A stretch of DNA of 36,155 nt from Alistipes sp. (lineage in GTDB: Bacteria > Bacteroidota > Bacteroidia > Bacteroidales > Rikenellaceae), in assembly GCA_017555805.1 (NCBI GenBank), contig JAFZFR010000016.1:1-36155 (forward strand), read 5' to 3'. The notes beneath the pieces were generated by a model. It ran no database searches and was not told the origin of the DNA. It saw nothing but the letters and a program-made list of their open reading frames with translations. Positions 21,197 to 29,047 of this stretch are shown piece after piece (position 1 is the first letter of the stretch; every line of letters begins with the position of its first letter). Both the position numbers and the translations under genes were made by a program.

Positions 21197-23167
21197 ATGT
21201 GGCTCAAAAGATTGATTGCAATTATTAATGTCAGCTTAATGACATGTCTTTCATTTGTTTCTGCTCAAACGACCTATTCGCCTGTAGTTAGAAGTAAAAA
21301 CAATGACTGTATTATCGAAAAAGTACAGTTAACAAACAATGAAACTATTGTTACAATTAAAGTTCCCCGTTCAAAACAATGGGGCGGTTGGGTCAGATTT
21401 AGTTCCGCAACTGTTTTAGTTCCTGCTGACGCATGGAGTATCAATGATGCAAGACGCTCAAGATTGGGTTTCCCTGATTTCCTCCCGTCTTCTGAATATG
21501 CACAATTATATGCAGATGCTATTAGACGAATTCGAGAAGGTAGAGAAACTATGAGTGAGGATGGATTTTTAATTCGTAGTTTAGGAGCAGATCAATTGGA
21601 TACTAAATACAAAATCACAGAAAAAGGTCGAGATTTCTATTATTTTGAGTTACATTTTGACAGATTGCCACATGGATGTGAAAATGTATATATAAGAGAA
21701 CTTGAGGATGGAGGATTTGAATGGGTTGGTATTCAAATAAATAATCCATATCCAAATGTTCCAAATGTTGGGCTTAATGAGACTCAAATTAAACAGCGTA
21801 TAGATAGCCAAAATGATGGTATTGTCGGTATTTATGAAGGTTTTTCTGGTAGTAAATATAAGTTAGCGTGTATAAAAGATGGCAATGACTATAAATTGAT
21901 ATATATGGGTAGTAATGAGCCACTTAATCAATGGCATTTTGGTGATGTAAAAGCAATGCTACAAGCAAGTGCAACACCAGGTTTCTTCAAAATGAATTGG
22001 TACATGGCGGATAAAACCATCAATAATGATGCTTACGTAATTTTTGAAGGTGGCAGTATGAAAGTAGTTATTGATAATGATGAAGAAGGTTATCTAAAAA
22101 TGTACCCGACTTCTAGTTTTGCGAACAATCCGTCTGCTATTCAAGAATGGTCAGGTACAGGTTTTGCTCTTAAGAGTGGGTATGTCGTCACGAACTATCA
22201 TGTTATTGAAAATGCAAAATCAATTAGTATTCAAGGCGTCAACGGAGATTTTGCCAAGCAATATGATGCAACAATTGTAGCTACCGACAAATACAACGAT
22301 CTTGCATTATTACAGATAACAGATAACTCTTTTAAAGGATTTGGCACTATTCCGTATAGTGTTAAAACGACAGTTTCTGAAGTTGGTGAAGATATATTTG
22401 TATTAGGGTATCCTTTGACAAGTACAATGGGAGATGAAATTAAATTGACAACAGGGGTTATTAGTTCCAAAACAGGATTTCAAGGCGATGTTTCTCTTTA
22501 TCAAATTTCAGCACCAGTTCAACCAGGAAATAGTGGCGGCCCTTTGTTTGATAATAATGGAAATTTGATAGGCATTATAAGCTCAAAGCATAGAGGGGCT
22601 GAAAATGTGAGCTATGCGATTAAATCATTGTATCTTAAGAATTTAATTGACAGCTCTGTTTCGGCTGCCATTTTACCTAATAATAATCGAATTGCAGGAT
22701 TGCCATTGACAGGTAAAGTGAAAAGTTTAAAAAATTTTGTGTTCATGGTCAGTTGTTCAACTAAAGACTTAGACTATACAACGCAGAAGTTCCAAGTTAG
22801 GCAAGGCGTTTTCGTCGAAAAACAAAATACCTCTAATGTAATAATAAAAAGCGTTAAAGTGACCAAAGAATTTACTGCTATTGAAATGATTGCAGATAAT
22901 GAGATAGGAGAACATGAGTATGCGAGTTGGTGTTGTATTAAAGAAAATACATATATACAAGCCGACAATAAACAGTATGTTATGACTAGAGCCGAAGGTA
23001 TTAAGGTGGATCCTCAAGTGACATATTTCAATGGATCTCCCGATTCTATTGCGTTTACTCTATATTTTCCTCCAATTCCTGAAGGAATAAAATCAATAAA
23101 TTTGATTGAACCAGGAGATGGCGATTGGAAATTTTATGGGATAAAGATTGAGAAAGAGAATAATTAA
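21197..23167 (+). CDS. Secreted trypsin-like (S1C-type) serine protease with flanking accessory modules
   Basis: This 656-residue protein has a signal peptide (cleavage near VSA|QT, 23/24). Four regions follow: an N-terminal module (about 30-182), a middle module (about 205-295, with GIYEG and ATPGFFKMNWYMADKT), a chymotrypsin-fold protease domain (about 315-490), and a C-terminal module (about 545-656). The triad is His335 in TNYHVIE, Asp368 in YNDLALL and Ser446 in QPGNSGGP, so the active site is intact. No PDZ domain is seen, unlike DegP. The N- and C-terminal modules end similarly (FEWVGIQI and WKFYGIKI), suggesting duplicated domains. The gene is strikingly AT-rich against its neighbours and lies behind a large palindrome, both consistent with acquisition. 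Location is periplasmic or extracellular; the target is unknown. Confidence 0.88.
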   Translation: MWLKRLIAIINVSLMTCLSFVSAQTTYSPVVRSKNNDCIIEKVQLTNNETIVTIKVPRSKQWGGWVRFSSATVLVPADAWSINDARRSRLGFPDFLPSSEYAQLYADAIRRIREGRETMSEDGFLIRSLGADQLDTKYKITEKGRDFYYFELHFDRLPHGCENVYIRELEDGGFEWVGIQINNPYPNVPNVGLNETQIKQRIDSQNDGIVGIYEGFSGSKYKLACIKDGNDYKLIYMGSNEPLNQWHFGDVKAMLQASATPGFFKMNWYMADKTINNDAYVIFEGGSMKVVIDNDEEGYLKMYPTSSFANNPSAIQEWSGTGFALKSGYVVTNYHVIENAKSISIQGVNGDFAKQYDATIVATDKYNDLALLQITDNSFKGFGTIPYSVKTTVSEVGEDIFVLGYPLTSTMGDEIKLTTGVISSKTGFQGDVSLYQISAPVQPGNSGGPLFDNNGNLIGIISSKHRGAENVSYAIKSLYLKNLIDSSVSAAILPNNNRIAGLPLTGKVKSLKNFVFMVSCSTKDLDYTTQKFQVRQGVFVEKQNTSNVIIKSVKVTKEFTAIEMIADNEIGEHEYASWCCIKENTYIQADNKQYVMTRAEGIKVDPQVTYFNGSPDSIAFTLYFPPIPEGIKSINLIEPGDGDWKFYGIKIEKENN

Positions 23168-23248
23168 AATAATTATGTCTTTTGTGATAATGAAGGTGTA
23201 TAATATCAATTTTGCCGTAAATGAAGAGTTGAAAAATTTAAAAAGATG

Positions 23249-23278
23249 TTTGATATCACGATTATTTAGTTAATTTTG
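23249..23278 (+). promoter_or_regulatory. Promoter of the DUF1080 lipoprotein gene
   Basis: TTTG (23249-23252) and TAATTTTG (23271-23278) are separated by 18 bp, close to the Bacteroidales consensus. The -7 box is 33 bp before the ATG at 23312. Confidence 0.65.
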
Positions 23279-23311
23279 CAAATAGTGAATTATTAACAAA
23301 AACTAAATAGA

Positions 23312-23935
23312 ATGAAATCAAGATTTTTTATTGTGGCAGCAGCTGCCGCAATGTTGCTCTCGGCGTGCTGTGGCGAGTGCAAGAAGACAGAGTTGTTCAA
23401 TGGTCAGGATCTTTCGGGCTGGGTCGGTTTTGTTGATCCCGAGAGTGGTGTGCCTGCTGAGCAGGTTTACTCTGTAAAGGATGGTAACATCTATGTTGAG
23501 GGTCAGCCATTCGGCTACCTCCGTACCGAAAAGAAGTATGGTGACTACACTCTTCATGTTGAGTGGCGTTGGGTTAGCGAGGGTTCAAACAGCGGTTTGT
23601 TCCAGCGCGTACAGGATGGCGACAAGTTGTGGTGTACAGCTATCGAGTGCCAGCTTTGCAGCGGTAAGGCGGGTGACTATGTGATGCTCGGCGGCGCGCA
23701 GATTCGTGAGGTTGAGTGCGTGGGCGAGTACCCTGTAAAGGATCGCATCGGCGACTATGAAAACCCAGTAGGCGAGTGGAATTCAGCCGACATCACCTGC
23801 GTTGGTAATGTTATTAAGGTGAAAATCAACGGCAAGGAGCAGAACGAGTGTACTTGCGACTTCACCGATGGTTACATCGCACTCCAGAGTGAGGGTGGGC
23901 CTATTGAATTCCGCAACATCTACATCACAGAGTAG
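23312..23935 (+). CDS. DUF1080 / 3-keto-disaccharide hydrolase-domain lipoprotein
   Basis: The 207-residue protein begins with a lipoprotein signal peptide ending LSAC (Cys19). A single concanavalin-like beta-sandwich of the PF06439 type follows. It opens with ELFNGQDLSGWVGF (27-40), and the family pattern continues with FGYLRTEKKYGDYTLHVEWRW, SNSGLFQRV, and the closing GYIALQSEGGPIEFRNIYI. Family members include 3-keto-glycoside hydrolases acting on oxidised disaccharides; many remain uncharacterised. It has its own promoter and returns to the higher GC of the chromosome right after the AT-rich protease gene. Partner enzymes for 3-keto sugar metabolism are not present in the window. Confidence 0.88.
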   Translation: MKSRFFIVAAAAAMLLSACCGECKKTELFNGQDLSGWVGFVDPESGVPAEQVYSVKDGNIYVEGQPFGYLRTEKKYGDYTLHVEWRWVSEGSNSGLFQRVQDGDKLWCTAIECQLCSGKAGDYVMLGGAQIREVECVGEYPVKDRIGDYENPVGEWNSADITCVGNVIKVKINGKEQNECTCDFTDGYIALQSEGGPIEFRNIYITE

Positions 23936-23936
23936 C

Positions 23937-24142
23937 GAGTATCTTTTTGGTAAATTTTGCTTTGCGCTCCTCGACAATAGGTCCAACTATTGCCTTCGGA
24001 ACTTAAATCAAAATTTCCTCAAAAATCTGACTCTCTTGAGGTGGTTGGAGTATCTTTTTGGTAAATTTCGCTTCGCATTCCTTGACAATAGGTCCACTAT
24101 TGCCTTCGGAACTTAAAACAAAATTTTCTCAAAAATCTGATT
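23937..24142. repeat. Tandem pair of 111-bp palindromic units
   Basis: Unit 1 starts at 23937 and unit 2 at 24048, each with GAGTATCTTTTTGGTAAATTT, so the period is 111 bp. Homology runs to about 24142. Each unit is itself foldable: TTTTTG pairs with CAAAAA, AAATTT(TG) with (CA)AAATTT, and CAATAG with CTATTG around a 5- or 6-nt loop. Unit 1 begins 2 bp after the DUF1080 stop codon. No coding potential is seen. Confidence 0.85.
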
Positions 24143-24175
24143 CGCCGCAAGTGTGAGATGTGATTATAGAAACAA

Positions 24176-24206
24176 AAAAATGTCAGACCGAAAGTCTGAC
24201 ATTTTT
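24176..24206. terminator. Bidirectional intrinsic terminator
   Basis: AAAAATGTCAGAC (24176-24188) pairs perfectly with GTCTGACATTTTT (24194-24206) around a CGAAA loop. It ends the DUF1080 transcript on the plus strand and can act on the convergent rlmI transcript. Confidence 0.9.
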
Positions 24207-24222
24207 ACTTTTATAATATATT

Positions 24223-24292
24223 ATCTTCGGTGGCGGGGCGGGGGTGGCGCGTGAAACGCGCTACGCCACCGAAGATGCAGGCTAAAGCCTGC
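24223..24292. repeat. GC-rich compound palindrome downstream of rlmI
   Basis: ATCTTCGGTGGCG (24223-24235) pairs perfectly with CGCCACCGAAGAT (24264-24276) and encloses GCGCGT-GAA-ACGCGC (24247-24261). A second hairpin, GCAGGC-TAAA-GCCTGC (24277-24292), follows directly, 6 bp from the rlmI stop. These stems lack T-tracts and look like a palindromic repeat element rather than a plain terminator. Confidence 0.7.
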
Positions 24293-24298
24293 GCCTTA

Positions 24299-25495
24299 TT
24301 ACTCAACATACAGCACCAGGCCCTTCAGGTATTCGCCCTCGGGGTGGTAGATGTTGATTGGGTGGTCGGCGGGCTGGGTGAGTTGGTGCAGGATGCGTAC
24401 CTTTCTGCCAGCGATTGCCGCAGCCGAGAATACTGTTGTGCGGAACAGCTCCTTCGATACCGCCTGTGAGCAAGAGAATGTAAAGAGGATACCGCCGCTC
24501 TTAATCTGCGACAAGGCGCGAGCATTGATTCTCTTATATCCCTGCATTGCGTTTCCCAACACCTTGTGGTGCTTTGCGAAGGCTGGTGGGTCGAGGATGA
24601 TAAGGTCGTACTTGCTGCCAATCTGCTTGATGTACTCCACCGCATCAGCCGCCACAGCCGAGTGCTTCACGCTGTCGCCAAAGTTGAGTTTCATATTCTC
24701 CTCGGCGAGTTGTACGGCGCGCTCCGAAGCATCCACCGAACAAACCTCCAAAGCGCCTCCCGAAGCCGCATAGACCGAGAAACCGCCCGTGTAGCAGAAT
24801 GTATTGAGTACGGTGCGTCCCTTCGAGTAGTGCTTCACGAGTTCGCGGTTCTGGCGCTGGTCGAGGAAGAAACCTGTCTTCTGACCCTCCTCCCAGTTCA
24901 CGAGGAACTTCTCGCCGTTCTCCTTCACGATGTGTGCCTTGTGGTTGCTCTTGCCCCAGATGTAACCATCCACCGCGTTCAAGCCAGCCTTGAAAGGTAC
25001 GGTCTGCGAACTCTTGTCATAGATGGCTGTGAGTTTCTCTCCGTAGGTGTTACGCAGAGCCTCGGCAATAGCCATACGCGAGAGGTACATACCCACCGAG
25101 TGGCATTGCACCACAGCAACCGAGTCGTAGATGTCAATCACCAGACCAGGCAGCGAGTCACCCTCGCCGTGGACAAGACGATAGCAGTTCGTAGCCTCGT
25201 TGTCGGTAAGGTCGAGCGTGCGGCGCACATCATACGCCACTGCGATGCGGTTGTTCCACCACTGCTGGTCAATATCCTCTTCCTGCTCGAAGGTAAGCAC
25301 ACGCACGGCGATAGAGCCAATCTGATAGTGACCGCGAGCGATGAACTCGCCCGACTTGGTGAATACATCCACCACCTCGCCCTCTTTAATCTCGCCTTCG
25401 CTCTTCACGCGCTCGATAGCGCCCGAAAAAATCCAGGGGTGGCGACGCAGGAGTGACTCCTCCTTACCTCGTCGAAGGAATATTTGTGTTCTCAT
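24299..25495 (-). CDS. rlmI: 23S rRNA (cytosine-C5)-methyltransferase, RlmI-like
   Basis: This 398-residue class I SAM-dependent methyltransferase has an N-terminal PUA domain (about 1-75, with HPWIFSGAIERV and FIARGHYQIGSIAVRVL). The RlmI middle part follows (GEGDSLPGLVIDIY, GFFLDQRQNR), then the Rossmann core with SAM motif NTFCYTGGFSVYAA (231-244), DPPAFAK (302-308) and a catalytic Cys342 in TFSCSQ. It is expected to make m5C at the 23S rRNA position corresponding to E. coli 1962. Its start codon lies inside the 3' end of the upstream exonuclease gene (32-bp overlap), so the two are translationally coupled. The call as RlmI rather than another PUA methyltransferase rests on length and motif spacing. 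Confidence 0.9.
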   Translation of the reverse strand: MRTQIFLRRGKEESLLRRHPWIFSGAIERVKSEGEIKEGEVVDVFTKSGEFIARGHYQIGSIAVRVLTFEQEEDIDQQWWNNRIAVAYDVRRTLDLTDNEATNCYRLVHGEGDSLPGLVIDIYDSVAVVQCHSVGMYLSRMAIAEALRNTYGEKLTAIYDKSSQTVPFKAGLNAVDGYIWGKSNHKAHIVKENGEKFLVNWEEGQKTGFFLDQRQNRELVKHYSKGRTVLNTFCYTGGFSVYAASGGALEVCSVDASERAVQLAEENMKLNFGDSVKHSAVAADAVEYIKQIGSKYDLIILDPPAFAKHHKVLGNAMQGYKRINARALSQIKSGGILFTFSCSQAVSKELFRTTVFSAAAIAGRKVRILHQLTQPADHPINIYHPEGEYLKGLVLYVE

Positions 25496-26204
25496 ATTTT
25501 TGTGATTGATTATCGTTTTGTTGTCTTCTCTTGTCGTAGCGACGATGTGGTCGGCGTGGGCGCTTCGGTGCGCTCTTTATGACCTCCGCCGCTGGGGTTA
25601 TCTCAAACGAGGGTAACTCCTTGATGGGCGGTGTCGCCATCAGTTTTTCGTAAATCTTGATGCAGACCCACGCATCCGTTGCGGCATACATCTGCTGTTG
25701 TGGGGTGAGCGTGCTCGCCTCCCAGTTGCTCAAGCGTTGCGCCTTCGACACTCTCTCGCCAAGCACCAGAGCCGACATCTTACGCAGACTCTTCTCCTCA
25801 ATTCCCCAATACGACGCCATCTGTTGAAGGTCGATGAAGCCGCGCTCCTTGAAGTTGCGCAGGGCGTGCAACGAGCGTATGTCGCCCGCCACATCGGCGC
25901 CAATCTTCTTGATTGCGGGGTTGCTCAAAACCTTTAGTATGGCTGGGTGGAGTTTGGTGCGACACAGACGGATGAGGTAGCAATGCTTTGATGTAGAGAG
26001 TTGTAGCAGAGCCACCTTGTTCGTCACGCCCGCCTTGAACGAAGGGCGTGTCTCGGTGTCGAAACCGATGATTTGCTGTGCGCCAAGGTCGGCGCAGACC
26101 TTCTCAATCTGCTCCTCACGATCGACGACGATTATGCGCCCGTCGAAGTGAGCCGAGGGTAACTCGGCCGTCTGCTCGTTTGATATGGTAGATTGAAAAA
26201 TCAT
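25464..26204 (-). CDS. 3'-5' exonuclease, DEDDy type (RNase D-like)
   Basis: The 246-residue protein has the DEDDy nuclease domain: Asp49 and Glu51 in GFDTETRP, Asp107 in GADVAGDIRSL, and Tyr172 with Asp176 in MYAATDAW. The four acidic residues bind two metal ions and Tyr activates water. A basic tail (PKRPRRPHRRYDKRRQQ) probably binds nucleic acid. No HRDC domain is present, unlike full RNase D, so an RNA- or DNA-directed role is open. I chose the ATG at 26204 because the longer start at 26228 overlaps the -7 box. It overlaps rlmI, consistent with an RNA-processing unit. Confidence 0.88.
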   Translation of the reverse strand: MIFQSTISNEQTAELPSAHFDGRIIVVDREEQIEKVCADLGAQQIIGFDTETRPSFKAGVTNKVALLQLSTSKHCYLIRLCRTKLHPAILKVLSNPAIKKIGADVAGDIRSLHALRNFKERGFIDLQQMASYWGIEEKSLRKMSALVLGERVSKAQRLSNWEASTLTPQQQMYAATDAWVCIKIYEKLMATPPIKELPSFEITPAAEVIKSAPKRPRRPHRRYDKRRQQNDNQSQKYENTNIPSTR

Positions 26205-26225
26205 CGTTTTTAACTTTACGAACTG

Positions 26226-26233
26226 CAAAGTTA
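26226..26233 (-). promoter_or_regulatory. -7 box of the exonuclease-rlmI operon
   Basis: On the minus strand this reads TAACTTTG, matching TAnnTTTG, and overlaps the last codon of recQ. It leaves about 15 nt of leader to the ATG at 26204. Confidence 0.6.
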
Positions 26234-28147
26234 CTTATTTATTATGAGTTTTCCGCTTATAGCGCTCGAAATTTTACCATCTTCTTGCATCTGCTCGATT
26301 GTCGAGGCGATGACGGCGGGCTCAACCTTTATCTCGCGGCAGAGTTCGCGGGCGGTGAGTGGCTCGCGCTCCAGCAGGCGCAGAATGGTCGCCGCAAGGT
26401 CGGTTTTCTCGCTTTTTATGCGGCGTTTATTTGCCAGGCATACATCGCACACACCACAGGGAACAGCCTCATCATCACCAAAATAGCGCTGGATGACAAC
26501 GCTGCGGCACTCCTTCTCATTGGCGGCATAGGAGAGCATATTCTCGAAACGCTCCTCCATCAGTTTTTTGCGGTGGTGGTAGGTCTCGGGCGCAATGAAG
26601 AGGTCCTTGGTAGGCAGGCGCTCCTCGTTGAAGAAGAGCATTGGCGACGAGTTGGCGGGGATGTAGCGGATGATTCTCATCTGCCACATTCTCTTGAGCA
26701 ACTCCTTCACCTTCTCGACCGTGTAGCCGCTGGTGGCGGCAATCTGCTTCTCGTCGATTGTGCGGAACTCGGTGAAGATGCCGTTGTAAAGTCGTAATAT
26801 CGTGCGAATTATATGGTCGAGGTCGTTGCGATCAACGCGTATCTTGTAGAGGTCGTCGCGGCTGATGCAGAACATCACCTTTGCGGGGTTTTCCATCTCC
26901 TCGGTGAGGGTGAGGTAGTTGTTCTGCTCAAGCAAATCCATCACCGCCTTTACCGTGCCGACATAGATTCTCTCGCGGCGACAAAATTCGTGTATATTGA
27001 ATACTATCGAGGCATACAGACCATCGCCTACGGCCATCTGCACAAAGTCGCACACCTTCTCATAGACATTGCGAATGGTATCGAGCGAGGGGAACTCCTG
27101 CTCGAAGCGTTTTGTTATTCTGCTTTGGTCGTCGGACGCCACTAAAAGCACGGCATAACTGCGCTTGCCGTCACGACCCGCACGACCCGCCTCCTGGTAG
27201 TAACTCTCCAGCGAATCGCTCATCGTGTAATGTACCACAACCCTCACATCCGCCTTGTCGATACCCATACCGAAAGCATTGGTAGCCACCATAATACGCA
27301 CTCTGCCCGATGTCCACTCCTCCTGTCGCATCGTGCGCTCGGCGTGGGGCAGACCAGCGTGGTAGTATGACGCCGAGATGCCCTCGGCGCGTAGTGTCTC
27401 GGCGAGTTGCTCGCAACCCTCGCGGGAGCGCATATAGACAATTCCCGAGCCCTCGACATTGCGAATTACGCGCAATAATTGTTCGTTCTTATCGTCGGTG
27501 TGGCGCACCGCATACGAAAGATTTGGTCGGGCAAAACTGCTGCGGATGATGTGCGGCTGCTCAAAGCCGAGATGGTGCATAATATCCTCCGCCACCATAT
27601 TTGTAGCCGAGGCAGTGAGCGCCAGAACGGGGGTGTCGGGGAGCATTTTTCGTATCTCGGCGATACGCAGATATGATGGGCGGAAGTCATAGCCCCACTG
27701 CGAGATACAGTGTGCCTCATCAACGGCCAGAAGGCTCACATTCATTCGCTGTACGCGCAGTCTAAACGCCTCTGTTGCAAGTCGTTCGGGCGCTACATAG
27801 AGAAAGCGCACATCGCCATAGACGCAGTTGTCCAGAGCGATATCAATCTGCGTGAACGACAGTCCCGAGTGGATGGCAACGGCTGGGATGCCGAGTCGTT
27901 TTAGTCTATCCACCTGGTCCTTCATCAGCGCAATCAGAGGGGTGATGACGATGCAGACTCCCTCCTTTGCAAGGGCGGGCACCTGGTAGGTGAGCGACTT
28001 GCCGCCACCCGTTGGCATCAGGGCAAGCGTATCGCGTCCACTCATAATTGAGTGGATGATTTGCTCCTGACCTGGGCGGAACTCCTTGTAGCCCCAATAT
28101 TTCTCAAGCGTCGCCTTCAGCAGCGCCTCCATATTTTCATTTTGCAT
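26231..28147 (-). CDS. recQ: ATP-dependent DNA helicase RecQ
   Basis: The 638-residue enzyme unwinds DNA 3'-5' in recombination and repair. Motif 0 is GYKEFRPGQEQII, motif I is MPTGGGKSLTYQ, motif II is DEAHCISQWGYDFRP, followed by the helicase C-terminal domain (GMGIDKADVRVVVHYTMSDSLESYYQEAGRAGRDG). A zinc-binding subdomain has four Cys in KEC...PCGVCDVC. The RQC/winged-helix region ends the protein and no HRDC domain is seen. An in-frame extension to 28498 is rejected because it runs across the pqqD-like gene and both promoters. The ATG at 28147 is given; the ATG at 28132 (MEALLKATLEKYWGY) is equally possible. Confidence 0.93.
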   Translation of the reverse strand: MQNENMEALLKATLEKYWGYKEFRPGQEQIIHSIMSGRDTLALMPTGGGKSLTYQVPALAKEGVCIVITPLIALMKDQVDRLKRLGIPAVAIHSGLSFTQIDIALDNCVYGDVRFLYVAPERLATEAFRLRVQRMNVSLLAVDEAHCISQWGYDFRPSYLRIAEIRKMLPDTPVLALTASATNMVAEDIMHHLGFEQPHIIRSSFARPNLSYAVRHTDDKNEQLLRVIRNVEGSGIVYMRSREGCEQLAETLRAEGISASYYHAGLPHAERTMRQEEWTSGRVRIMVATNAFGMGIDKADVRVVVHYTMSDSLESYYQEAGRAGRDGKRSYAVLLVASDDQSRITKRFEQEFPSLDTIRNVYEKVCDFVQMAVGDGLYASIVFNIHEFCRRERIYVGTVKAVMDLLEQNNYLTLTEEMENPAKVMFCISRDDLYKIRVDRNDLDHIIRTILRLYNGIFTEFRTIDEKQIAATSGYTVEKVKELLKRMWQMRIIRYIPANSSPMLFFNEERLPTKDLFIAPETYHHRKKLMEERFENMLSYAANEKECRSVVIQRYFGDDEAVPCGVCDVCLANKRRIKSEKTDLAATILRLLEREPLTARELCREIKVEPAVIASTIEQMQEDGKISSAISGKLIINK

Positions 28148-28159
28148 CGCCATACGGTG

Positions 28160-28167
28160 CAAAAATA
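28160..28167 (-). promoter_or_regulatory. -7 box of recQ
   Basis: On the minus strand this reads TATTTTTG. The transcript would begin near 28153, so recQ must start at 28147 or 28132 with a short leader. Confidence 0.55.
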
Positions 28168-28185
28168 CAAAAAAGCGCAGTAAGT

Positions 28186-28217
28186 TTTGCATTTGCCGAT
28201 GTTTTTTTCTAATTTTG
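28186..28217 (+). promoter_or_regulatory. Consensus promoter of the PqqD/His-rich/TonB/HMA operon
   Basis: TTTG (28186-28189) and TAATTTTG (28210-28217) are separated by exactly 20 bp, matching the Bacteroidales consensus. It is divergent from the recQ promoter and 27 bp before the ATG at 28244. Confidence 0.78.
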
Positions 28218-28243
28218 CCACGATATAGGTTAATTGATTCACT

Positions 28244-28510
28244 ATGAGAATTAAGCAAGAGTATAAAGTTAGGAATATCGCGGGCGAAAATGTGGTCATT
28301 ATGCAGGGTCATCACGGTGCTGATTTGACACGCATCATCTCGCTCAACGACAGTGCTCATTTGCTCTGGGAGACACTCTCTGGCAAGGATTTTTCGGTGG
28401 AGGATGCTGCCGAGGTGCTTGTGCAGAATTACGAGGTGGAGGCTGCGACGGCTGCGGGCGATGCCCAGAAGTGGATTGATAAACTTGCAGAGTGTCAATT
28501 ACTTGAGTAG
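28244..28510 (+). CDS. PqqD family protein (RiPP recognition element-like)
   Basis: This 88-residue cytosolic protein has the PqqD winged-helix pattern: N-terminal beta strands (YKVRNIAGENVVIMQ), then ISLNDSAHLLWETLSGKDFSVEDAAEVLVQNYEV, and a terminal helix with WIDKLAECQLLE. PqqD-type domains bind leader peptides of ribosomally made, modified peptides (RiPPs), though many stand-alone Bacteroidetes copies have no known partner. It is the first gene of the metal-handling operon, 9 bp before a small His/Cys-rich secreted protein. No radical SAM or other tailoring enzyme is nearby, so its role is unclear; transcriptional or regulatory use of the fold is another option. Confidence 0.85.
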   Translation: MRIKQEYKVRNIAGENVVIMQGHHGADLTRIISLNDSAHLLWETLSGKDFSVEDAAEVLVQNYEVEAATAAGDAQKWIDKLAECQLLE

Positions 28511-28519
28511 TGTATTAGG

Positions 28520-28984
28520 ATGATGAAGTGGCGAAATAGAGGAGGCGTGAAAATCGCATCGGCAATCGCGTTGCTTGTGCTCTACATCTCGACGATGGTG
28601 GCAGGCGATGTGATGTCGTTGATGTGCGGTTGCAGCCACCACGACCACACTGCGGATGTACACACTGCGTTCCGCCACATCCATAAGTGCGACGCCGAGG
28701 AGTGCCACCACGACCACGCGTTGGAGTATGCTGTGCCCGAGATGAAGGGTCGCTGCTCGTGCAACCACGACCACTCGACAGAGATTAAACTCTACACACC
28801 CCCACAGACCCTCGAAAACTCACTTCGCCAGACTATTCTGCTGGCGGTGCTGATGGATAATTCGGTGACCATAGAGTCGCCCGAAGGTGCGTTATCATTT
28901 GTTTATCAGGAACATATCTTGCCCTCGCTGACGGCGGGGTATGGCGGCGGACAATCTCTGCGCGCTCCGCCTGCGATAGTGTAA
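28520..28984 (+). CDS. Small His/Cys-rich secreted or membrane-anchored protein, probable metal binder
   Basis: The 154-residue product has a hydrophobic N-terminal segment (about 11-35, VKIASAIALLVLYISTMVAG). A metal-ligand-rich region follows: CGCSHHDH (36-43), HIHKC (53-57), CHHDH (62-66) and CSCNHDHS (79-86). The C-terminal third is helical and ends SLRAPPAIV. It resembles small His/Cys-rich proteins that precede TonB receptors in Bacteroidales (possibly the DUF6769 type, which I cannot confirm). Its place between the PqqD-like gene and the TonB receptor suggests periplasmic binding or handoff of copper, zinc or a similar metal. An alternative reading is a RiPP-like precursor recognised by the PqqD protein; there is no direct evidence for modification. 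Confidence 0.8.
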   Translation: MMKWRNRGGVKIASAIALLVLYISTMVAGDVMSLMCGCSHHDHTADVHTAFRHIHKCDAEECHHDHALEYAVPEMKGRCSCNHDHSTEIKLYTPPQTLENSLRQTILLAVLMDNSVTIESPEGALSFVYQEHILPSLTAGYGGGQSLRAPPAIV

Positions 28985-28996
28985 TTTGCTTGTAAT

Positions 28997-29015
28997 GTGC
29001 GCTTTGGTGGCGCAC
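28997..29015 (+). promoter_or_regulatory. Intercistronic hairpin before the TonB receptor gene
   Basis: GTGCGC (28997-29002) pairs with GCGCAC (29010-29015) around a 7-nt loop, 12 bp after the His-rich protein stop and 32 bp before the receptor start. No T-run follows, so it more likely affects processing, stability or partial attenuation than full termination. Confidence 0.45.
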
Positions 29016-29047
29016 GGAAGTTTAATTATATTATCATCAAAAAGACT

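Noticed and set aside
23937-24142. CRISPR array
   Set aside because: Only two units of 111 bp, no short repeat/spacer pattern and no cas genes.
28148-28498. N-terminal extension of RecQ
   Set aside because: It runs antisense through the pqqD-like gene and both divergent promoters and has no RecQ-like sequence before the GYKEFRPGQ motif.
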